Shown piece by piece: positions 19,389 through 25,015 of a stretch of DNA of 64,000 nucleotides (its first letter is position 1; each line of letters starts with the position of its first letter). The translations under genes and the position numbers were made by a program. Source of the DNA: Collimonas pratensis. Its GTDB lineage: Bacteria; Pseudomonadota; Gammaproteobacteria; Burkholderiales; Burkholderiaceae_D. The stretch is from positions 620,001 through 684,000 of the forward strand of contig NZ_CP013234.1 in the NCBI RefSeq assembly GCF_001584185.1. The letters are read 5' to 3'. The notes beneath the pieces were generated by a model. That model was not told where the DNA came from, did no database searches, and saw only the letters and a list, made by a program, of their open reading frames with translations.

Positions 19389-19429
19389 CTCCCTCCCCTT
19401 CAAGGGGAGGGCCGGGGTGGGGATGGGTT
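19389..19429 (+). repeat. Left 41-bp terminal inverted repeat of the DUF559 unit
   Basis: Starts CTCCCTCCCCTTCAAGGGG and ends GGGATGGGTT. It matches the reverse complement of 19770-19810 at 40 of 41 positions (one C/T difference). The outer 21 bp are themselves a perfect palindrome (CCCTCCCCTT-C-AAGGGGAGGG). It begins 7 nt after the stop codon of the FadB-like gene. Confidence 0.95.
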
Positions 19430-19433
19430 AGCA

Positions 19434-19799
19434 ATGCAAGGCCAAACCAAGGCTTTTACGCAACTCGCAGCAAAGCAGTTGAGAAAGACGATGACCGATG
19501 CGGAACGCAAGCTTTGGCATCGTCTGCGTGGCCAGCAGCTTGGAGTGAAGTTCCGTCGGCAGCACCCCTTTGGAGATTACGTACTTGATTTTATTTGTGT
19601 GGAGCGGTGCCTGGTAATCGAAGTAGACGGCTCACAGCACATTGAGAATCAGGAAGACGAAGAGCGGACCAGGAGATTGCAAATAGCGGGTCTTACGGTT
19701 TTGCGTTTTTGGAATAACGAAGTATTGAATGAGACGGAGGTGGTTGTTCAGGCGATCTGGCATGCCTTGAACCCATCCCCACCCCAGCCCTCCCCTTGA
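19434..19799 (+). CDS. DUF559 (Vsr-like fold) putative endonuclease
   Basis: A 121-residue protein of the DUF559 family, related to the very-short-patch repair endonuclease fold. Catalytic-type residues are present: Asp52 in DYVLDF, and Glu63-x-Asp65 in VIEVDGSQH, with basic residues KFRRQHP before them. The last residues (NPSPPQPSP) are encoded by the right inverted repeat, which shows that the repeat is part of the gene. The same-direction insertion lets the operon transcript run through it. The function is unknown in the family. Confidence 0.88.
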   Translation: MQGQTKAFTQLAAKQLRKTMTDAERKLWHRLRGQQLGVKFRRQHPFGDYVLDFICVERCLVIEVDGSQHIENQEDEERTRRLQIAGLTVLRFWNNEVLNETEVVVQAIWHALNPSPPQPSP

Positions 19800-19810
19800 A
19801 GGGGAGGGAG
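19770..19810 (-). repeat. Right 41-bp terminal inverted repeat of the DUF559 unit
   Basis: Inverted copy of 19389-19429 with one mismatch. It contains the stop codon of the DUF559 gene (TGA 19797-19799) and ends 4 nt before the AAGGAG ribosome binding site of the thiolase. Confidence 0.95.
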
Positions 19811-19828
19811 TCACAAGGAGAATGTGAA

Positions 19829-21025
19829 ATGAGCAAACAACTTCAAGAAGCCTATATCGTTTCGGCTACCCGTACGCCAATCGGCAAGGCGCCGCGCGGC
19901 ATGTTCAAGAACACCCGCCCGGACGACCTGCTGGTACGCGTCATGCAATCCGCCATGGCGCAAGTGCCTGGCCTGGATCCTAAACTGGTGCAGGACGCCA
20001 TCATCGGCTGTTCCTTCCCTGAAGGCGCACAAGGCCTGAACATGGCGCGTAACGCCGTGCTGCTGGCCGGTCTGCCGAACACCATCGGCGGCGTTACCGT
20101 CAACCGTTACTGCGCATCCGGCATCACCGCCATCGCCATGGCTGCCGACCGCATCCGCGTCGGCGAAGCTGACGTCATGATCGCCGGCGGCGCCGAATCG
20201 ATGTCGATGGTGCCGATGATGGGTTTCCATCCTTCGGTCAACATGAACGCCTTCAAGGACGAAAACGTCGGCATGGCCTACGGCATGGGCCTGACTGCAG
20301 AAAAAGTCGCCCAGCAATGGAAAGTCTCGCGCGAAGCGCAAGACGCCTTCTCGGTCGAATCGCACCGCCGCGCCATCGCCGGCCAGCAAGCTGGCGAGTT
20401 CAAGGATGAAACCACCTCCTTCGACATCATCGAGCGCTTCCCCAACCTGGCCACCGGCGAGATCGATCTGAAGAACCGCACCGTCGACCGCGACGAAGGC
20501 GCACGCGCCGAGTCGAACATGGAAACGCTGGGCAAGCTGAAGGCAGTGTTCGCCGCCAAAGGCACAGTCACCGCAGGCAACAGCTCGCAAATGTCGGACG
20601 GCGCCGGCGCCTTGATCCTGGTCAGCGAAAAAATCCTCAAGGAATTCAACCTGACCCCGCTGGCGCGTTTCGTCTCGTTCGCAGTACGCGGCGTACCGCC
20701 GGAAATCATGGGCATCGGTCCTAAGGAAGCGATTCCGGCAGCGCTGCGCGCCGCTGGCCTGACCCAAGACCAGCTGGACTGGATCGAACTCAACGAAGCA
20801 TTCGCAGCGCAAGCGCTGGCAGTGATCCAGGACCTCGGCCTGGATCCAGCCAAGGTCAACCCGCTGGGCGGCGCCATTGCACTGGGCCACCCGCTGGGCG
20901 CAACTGGCGCCATCCGTGCCGCCACTGCGATCCATGGCATCCGCCGCCGCAACCAGAAATACGGCATGGTCACCATGTGCGTTGGCGCCGGCATGGGCGC
21001 TGCAGGTATTTTCGAGCGCATGTAG
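19829..21025 (+). CDS. fadA: Acetyl-CoA acyltransferase (3-ketoacyl-CoA thiolase)
   Basis: Last enzyme of the beta-oxidation spiral, cleaving 3-ketoacyl-CoA with CoA. The 398-residue protein has the acyl-accepting Cys95 (NRYCASG), His354 (GHPLGATG) and Cys384 (MCVGAGMG). ATG 19829 has AAGGAG 9-10 nt upstream, directly after the DUF559 unit's right repeat. It must act with the FadB-like protein; the DUF559 unit now separates their genes by about 450 nt. Confidence 0.95.
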   Translation: MSKQLQEAYIVSATRTPIGKAPRGMFKNTRPDDLLVRVMQSAMAQVPGLDPKLVQDAIIGCSFPEGAQGLNMARNAVLLAGLPNTIGGVTVNRYCASGITAIAMAADRIRVGEADVMIAGGAESMSMVPMMGFHPSVNMNAFKDENVGMAYGMGLTAEKVAQQWKVSREAQDAFSVESHRRAIAGQQAGEFKDETTSFDIIERFPNLATGEIDLKNRTVDRDEGARAESNMETLGKLKAVFAAKGTVTAGNSSQMSDGAGALILVSEKILKEFNLTPLARFVSFAVRGVPPEIMGIGPKEAIPAALRAAGLTQDQLDWIELNEAFAAQALAVIQDLGLDPAKVNPLGGAIALGHPLGATGAIRAATAIHGIRRRNQKYGMVTMCVGAGMGAAGIFERM

Positions 21026-21026
21026 T

Positions 21027-21062
21027 CGTTTGAACCAGCGTTTGAACCAGCGTTTGAATTAG
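21027..21062 (+). repeat. Three tandem 12-bp repeats
   Basis: CGTTTGAACCAG occurs at 21027-21038 and 21039-21050, and a variant CGTTTGAATTAG at 21051-21062, directly after the thiolase stop. Likely a replication-slippage array. The GTTTGAAC core resembles half of a PsrA-type operator, but the spacing here is tandem, not palindromic. Confidence 0.8.
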
Positions 21063-21092
21063 CAGATTGTCATAAGCAATCGTAAAAAAAAC

Positions 21093-21129
21093 AAAAGAGC
21101 CGTGCAGCTATCCTCAGCACGGCTTTTTT
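21093..21129 (+). terminator. Rho-independent terminator after the thiolase
   Basis: GCCGTGC at 21099-21105 pairs with GCACGGC at 21117-21123, followed by six T; an A-rich stretch precedes the stem. It should end the TetR-to-thiolase transcript. Confidence 0.9.
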
Positions 21130-21130
21130 G

Positions 21131-21239
21131 TCTTCCAGTTCGCCACAGGTGCGATAACTGCGTTGCATGGCGCTTGCCGTACTAGCGTACTGTCTGCGCG
21201 CCATGCGCCTTGTTGTCGCACCTGTGGCGAACTGGAAGA
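21131..21239. repeat. 109-bp foldback with 24-bp perfect arms
   Basis: The arm at 21131-21154 (TCTTCCAGTTCGCCACAGGT...) is a perfect inverted copy of 21216-21239. Inside lies a second symmetric pair, GCATGGCGC and GCGCCATGC, and a small GTAC-TAGC-GTAC centre. The whole spacer between terminator and enoyl-CoA hydratase could extrude as a cruciform or form a long RNA hairpin. It may belong to a dispersed repeat family. Confidence 0.9.
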
Positions 21240-21295
21240 CCGCAGTTTTACGACCTATTCTATCGAACGTGTTGTAGTGATAAATGGAGTACCAG

Positions 21296-22060
21296 ATGGA
21301 TATTTTGACCAGCAAGGAAAACGGCATCCTGACGATTGAATTCAACCGTCTCGAAAAGAAGAACGCCATCACCGCCGCCATGTACCAGATCATGGTCGAC
21401 GCCCTGAAAGATGCAGAGACAGACAGCGCAGTGCGCGCCATCCTGTTCCTCGGCAAGCCGCAGATCTTCAGCGCCGGCAACGATCTTGAAGATTTCATGA
21501 AGAACCGCCCCACCGGCACCGACAGCCCGGTGTTCCAGTTCCTGTGGCAGATCAGCCATGCCAGCAAGCCGATGGTAGCGGCAGTAGCCGGCGCCGCGGT
21601 CGGCATCGGCACCACCCTGCTGATGCATTGCGACCTGGTCTACGCCGCCGACAACGCCCGTTTCTCGATGCCGTTCACGCAGCTCGGCCTGTGCCCGGAA
21701 GCCGCCTCCAGCCTGATCTTGCCGCAGATCGCCGGCTATCAGCGCGCAGCAGAAAAACTGCTGTTGGGTGAAGCCTTCACAGCAGAAGAAGCCGCCTCCA
21801 TGGGCCTGGTCAACAAGGTCTTGCCGGCGGAAGAACTGCTGGCGTTTGCGCAGGCGCAGGCGGCCAAGCTGGTGGCATTGCCGGCGGCGTCTATCCGCAT
21901 CACCAAGCGTTTGATGAAGGGTGCGCAAACTGCTGAGGTGGAAGCGCGGATGGCGCAAGAGATCGAGCATTTCGGCGCGATGTTGAAGGCGGCTGAGGCG
22001 GCTGAGGCGTTTACTGCGTTTTTTGAGCGGCGTAAGCCTGACTTTAGCAAGTTTTGCTGA
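21296..22060 (+). CDS. Enoyl-CoA hydratase/isomerase family protein
   Basis: Crotonase-fold enzyme of 254 residues. The oxyanion-hole segments are FSAGNDLEDFM and VAGAAVGIGTTLLMHCDL. It lacks a clear pair of catalytic glutamates of true hydratases in the second segment, so an isomerase role for unsaturated fatty acids is possible. ATG 21296 has GGAG 6 nt upstream; an in-frame ATG 12 nt earlier is not preceded by one. It lies beyond the terminator and foldback, so it is probably a separate transcript from the cluster upstream. Confidence 0.9.
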   Translation: MDILTSKENGILTIEFNRLEKKNAITAAMYQIMVDALKDAETDSAVRAILFLGKPQIFSAGNDLEDFMKNRPTGTDSPVFQFLWQISHASKPMVAAVAGAAVGIGTTLLMHCDLVYAADNARFSMPFTQLGLCPEAASSLILPQIAGYQRAAEKLLLGEAFTAEEAASMGLVNKVLPAEELLAFAQAQAAKLVALPAASIRITKRLMKGAQTAEVEARMAQEIEHFGAMLKAAEAAEAFTAFFERRKPDFSKFC

Positions 22061-22085
22061 TTGGTGTTTCATCGCAAGCATAACG

Positions 22086-22111
22086 AGCCCGACGATAAGT
22101 CGGGTTTTTTT
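22086..22111 (+). terminator. Rho-independent terminator after the enoyl-CoA hydratase
   Basis: CCCGAC (22088-22093), loop GATAA, GTCGGG (22099-22104), then seven T. Confidence 0.9.
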
Positions 22112-22202
22112 ATGGGTGCTTAGCATGCGCGCGTTTTTACCGGGGTATTTGGCGCCTGGGGTTACTTGTACTATGTGAAGTGAGGTGCAGAGTGTCCGCA
22201 TG

Positions 22203-22397
22203 TCAGAATACTGCGTGACGCGGATATCTGTGATCGAATGTCAGGTCAAATCTAGAGCCGTCCACGTTATATTTGATTGGGTCCGGCCAAAACCAGCCAA
22301 TCGTAAATTTTCTCCATAGTGACCATTCGCGCACGTGTGTTTCGCTGAACCGATAAAAGCGATTCTCGAGGCAGTTGCAGTCACATGTATATCGCAA
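22203..22397 (-). pseudogene. Possible gene remnant, no start codon of its own
   Basis: Sixty-four codons in one frame with protein-like composition (rich in Trp, Phe, Arg, Asp; for example HVREWSLWRKF and VDGSRFDLTFDHRYP). A stop lies three codons before its first TTG and no ATG or ribosome binding site is visible. It could be the 3' end of a decayed gene or a short TTG-started gene. I do not recognise it. Confidence 0.3.
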
Positions 22398-22448
22398 GCA
22401 ACCATGTTAAAGTGATGATTGTATATAAAAACAACATCTCCCACACCC

Positions 22449-23396
22449 ATGCCTCAGCCTACTGCCGCCGATATTGCGAAGCTTTGCGACGACTGGTGCG
22501 CCGCTACCATGACGGTGGATGGTGGAATGGCCATTGGAGCAAGTACCGAGAAGTTCAGGCTCCTTGCAAACGGAGTGTTGTTTCACGAATTGGATCATGA
22601 GTCATTGTGTGCTGCACTCATCGGTCTGTCCAAAGTCCTGCTTCGTCCTGGACTGAACACAATAATTGTTCAGGACCATTTCGGCCTGTGGTCGTGGTGT
22701 GGTGAGCTCCTATTGGGCTCGCGTGCTCAGCTGTTTCCACACGACCAATATGAGATCAAGTCTCTGTATGAAACCTGTCTTCATGCAGCTCTCGCTAACT
22801 GCAGGAAGCCTGTCGTATTGGAAGAGGAATGGCGGGAACAACATAGAATTCAGGAGCAACAACCGCACCATGCAAAGCAGCTTCTTCAAAAGTCCCAGAT
22901 CGTGTTGGCGTATTTGGCATTCCCGTTGCTAGAGGCGGTTTTAAAGCGAGCATGCGGGAGTTTCGTGTCTTTTGATGGACAAATTGTTTCGGCCTTCACG
23001 GTATTGAACAAGCAGGGCAACCCAAGGTTGTATGAACCACAAGGTGCTTGGCGCGATCGCCAGTGCAGTAGCCTCCGTGATCTGCTCGTTCTACACCATA
23101 CGCAAGTGGCTGAACCTGACCTAGTAGTGCTCTTGGATCAGTTCAAGAATCACATCGCCGTGCTTGACGGGGCGCAAGATGCTTACGATCTCATATTTGC
23201 ATGGAGAAATGCGTCGCTTCATGGCTCGACGAATTTTCAAACCATCGGAGGAACGGTACTCAATCTCTCTCTGTTGATTTCTCTGTTCGAGTTTGGAAAG
23301 AGCTTCGACCAGCGTCGTTTACAAGCACTCGCCCATTGCCAGCGGGAAGCTCAGACTGGTCACAAAAGCCCATGGTCCTTCTACCCGCCATACTGA
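22449..23396 (+). CDS. Unknown protein with a C-terminal HEPN-type RNxxxH motif
   Basis: A 315-residue protein I cannot assign to a named family. Near the C-terminus it reads DLIFAWRNASLHG: Arg253-Asn254-x3-His258, the motif of HEPN ribonucleases, followed by a hydrophobic helix (TVLNLSLLISLFEF), as expected for the fourth helix of a HEPN bundle. No other enzyme domain or membrane segment is evident. ATG 22449 was chosen; a TTG at 22419 would add ten residues. Base use is more A/T-rich than the neighbours. A role as RNase toxin or defence effector is inferred. No small antitoxin-like partner gene is adjacent. Confidence 0.75.
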   Translation: MPQPTAADIAKLCDDWCAATMTVDGGMAIGASTEKFRLLANGVLFHELDHESLCAALIGLSKVLLRPGLNTIIVQDHFGLWSWCGELLLGSRAQLFPHDQYEIKSLYETCLHAALANCRKPVVLEEEWREQHRIQEQQPHHAKQLLQKSQIVLAYLAFPLLEAVLKRACGSFVSFDGQIVSAFTVLNKQGNPRLYEPQGAWRDRQCSSLRDLLVLHHTQVAEPDLVVLLDQFKNHIAVLDGAQDAYDLIFAWRNASLHGSTNFQTIGGTVLNLSLLISLFEFGKSFDQRRLQALAHCQREAQTGHKSPWSFYPPY

Positions 23397-23577
23397 CCTG
23401 TACCTACTCGTTTATCCTAGCGGATCGCCATAGCGTTCGCTGAATTTAAACTTTAAATATCTGCGTTACCTTAACCGCCGCTTACGGGGTGTTTCCTGAC
23501 AGAGATGCGTAAAAAATATTGGCTAAAATCTGAGGCTAGACGCATAAAGAGAAGCGAGTGATCACAATATTAACTCC

Positions 23578-24294
23578 TCATTTCCCTAGCAGCTCCAGAG
23601 AATGATTCCATTCCACAGCCCACGCACACAAAAAATCATGCCCATTAAAAGCTCTTTTCAGCTGCGATATAGGCACCCGATACACATCGTTTAATCCCAG
23701 CGCCAAAGTAACCGGATTCCACACGGCCTTGTTCTTGGCCCTTTTAGCGCTGCCTTTAACCCTCGCACCTTCATCGCCGAATATGCCGCCGCCCTCGCTA
23801 AGGGCCTGCGCCAGATCAATTTTCACCAGACTGGAAAACGCCATCAGCACTTGATCTTTGTTGATGCCGGTCTGCGACTCCATCGCCGCTTCAATCTTGA
23901 CTGGCTGGGATTTGGCCTCGGCTGCGCGCTTCAGCTTGCCTGGCATGCGCTCCAGATCCTTTTTCAGGAAACGCAACTCATGCAAAGTCCTGCGAAATCC
24001 CGGCGGCTTGAGTTGCGCCACGATCTTGTAGACGTCTTTGGTGATAGTGATGAGCACATCTTCGCTTCCGGCCGCGAGCCGTCTGGTGTCGCCTTCGAAA
24101 AAGATCGGCGCCGCATAACCGCCGTTGGCGTCGCCGAAGAGTTCTGGATAGTCGGCGTCATAGTCCAGCCAGACGTACGGGATCAAGCCGTTTTCTATCA
24201 GCCGCGCCAATGTCCATGGCTCGCCGGTTTGCTGCGCAAGCCAGTGGCAGGCCTGCTCAGTGCTTGCCCGAAAAGGTAGTTCGATGTGCGTCAT
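23578..24294 (-). CDS. Protein of unknown function in the accessory island
   Basis: A 238-residue soluble protein. The N-terminal part (about 5-45: STEQACHWLAQQTGEPWTLA, then LIENGLIPYVWLD) has the helix-strand pattern of excisionase-like or MerR-like winged helices. The middle (about 95-150) is rich in Lys/Glu and helical (HELRFLKKDLERMPGKLKRA). The end (NDVYRVPISQLKRAFNGHDF) is well ordered. ATG 24294 was preferred to a GTG five codons earlier. It is divergent from the symE-like gene. I cannot give a function; DNA binding is a guess. Confidence 0.7.
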   Translation of the reverse strand: MTHIELPFRASTEQACHWLAQQTGEPWTLARLIENGLIPYVWLDYDADYPELFGDANGGYAAPIFFEGDTRRLAAGSEDVLITITKDVYKIVAQLKPPGFRRTLHELRFLKKDLERMPGKLKRAAEAKSQPVKIEAAMESQTGINKDQVLMAFSSLVKIDLAQALSEGGGIFGDEGARVKGSAKRAKNKAVWNPVTLALGLNDVYRVPISQLKRAFNGHDFLCAWAVEWNHSLELLGK

Positions 24295-24621
24295 TTTTCT
24301 TTCTTTCACATGCCAGCGTCAATGCCGGCGTTGCTTCGGGCATCTGAGGATAAGCGCCAGGCTCTCCTCACATTATGTTTTTTCTTAAATATCGATTGAG
24401 CGCGTTTTAATTGCTGCGTATTTTTTTGACGATGCTAATGTAATGCATGCTGGGTTTGCATCGTTGCACAGGAAAAGATTGTCCCTGGATGATGAGGTGA
24501 ACACAGTGCTTGCACCTTGCCTGCGCAGCATTGGCGGGCAAAGCAAGAAGCGCGGCGCGAGGATGCTACCAACATCAACGCGCCGCTAACCACAAACAAC
24601 TAAAGTGAACTGGAGTTGAAT
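24295..24621. other. 327-nt spacer between divergent genes
   Basis: Lies between the unknown minus-strand gene and the symE-like gene, so both promoters should be here. It is A/T-rich around 24370-24460, with TTGACG at about 24425-24430 as a possible -35 element; I cannot fix the -10 box. In E. coli the antisense RNA SymR overlaps the 5' end of symE; an equivalent promoter was not recognisable by eye. Confidence 0.5.
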
Positions 24622-24831
24622 ATGGCTAAGCGCAATCATACGCGAGACCTCCGCACGCCCACAACCGATGATCCGTCGCAACGGCTCACCGTTTCTTTCT
24701 ACCAAGACGACAATCCCGACGCACTCTGGATCAAGCTAAGCGGGGCCGGTCTCAAGCAAACCGGCTTTGCACCGCAAGCATCTGTCCGCGTCAGGATCAT
24801 GACGGGCTGTCCGATCATTACCAGCAACTGA
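24622..24831 (+). CDS. SymE-like toxin family protein
   Basis: A 69-residue protein with the SymE_toxin pattern: a strand LTVSFYQD, then LWIKLSGAGLKQTGFAPQA and VRVRIMTGCPIIT. SymE of E. coli is an SOS-induced toxin of AbrB-like fold that condenses the nucleoid or affects RNA and is held by antisense RNA SymR. ATG 24622 has GGAG 6-9 nt upstream. SymE-like genes often sit beside type VI or Rhs loci in Burkholderiales, which fits the vgrG 185 nt downstream. Confidence 0.82.
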   Translation: MAKRNHTRDLRTPTTDDPSQRLTVSFYQDDNPDALWIKLSGAGLKQTGFAPQASVRVRIMTGCPIITSN

Positions 24832-25015
24832 GATCCGTATCCGCACGAAATCTGACGACAAGACTACGCCACCTCTCGATCGCATATCGATTTGGTTTGG
24901 GAGGCGGTTCTTTTGTTTTCATGAAGCCCTCCTCTGAATGTTATTTATTGTCATTTGCATAATATTATTTTGTATGCTAAAAAGACATCATAAAATAGCT
25001 GGGGCGAGAAGAATT

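Larger units (their letters stand above)
19389..19810 (+). mobile_element. Compact DUF559 unit bounded by 41-bp inverted repeats
   Basis: A 422-bp unit made of a left repeat, one small gene and a right repeat, inserted between the FadB-like and thiolase genes of one operon. The gene begins 4 nt after the left repeat and its stop codon lies inside the palindrome of the right repeat, so gene and repeats form one package. No target-site duplication is evident and there is no transposase, so mobility is inferred from layout. It would have to move by the DUF559 nuclease itself or by host or other functions. Confidence 0.7.
22061..22448. other. Spacer at the left edge of the accessory island
   Basis: A 388-nt spacer with a terminator at 22086-22111 and a minus-strand open frame at 22203-22397 that may be a gene remnant. 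The base composition turns more A/T-rich from about 22200 on. I see no integrase, tRNA or direct repeat marking an insertion boundary. Confidence 0.6.

Noticed and set aside
19389..19429. Plain terminator instead of element end
   Set aside because: The palindrome could end transcription, but there is no T-tract and the 41-bp sequence recurs inverted exactly at the other side of the DUF559 gene, which a terminator does not explain.
21027..21062. Possible CRISPR-like array
   Set aside because: The repeats are 12 bp and directly abutting with no spacers.
24938..25015. N-terminal extension of VgrG from 24938
   Set aside because: The added 26 residues are a hydrophobic, A/T-rich segment unlike VgrG starts; ATG 25016 begins the conserved part.
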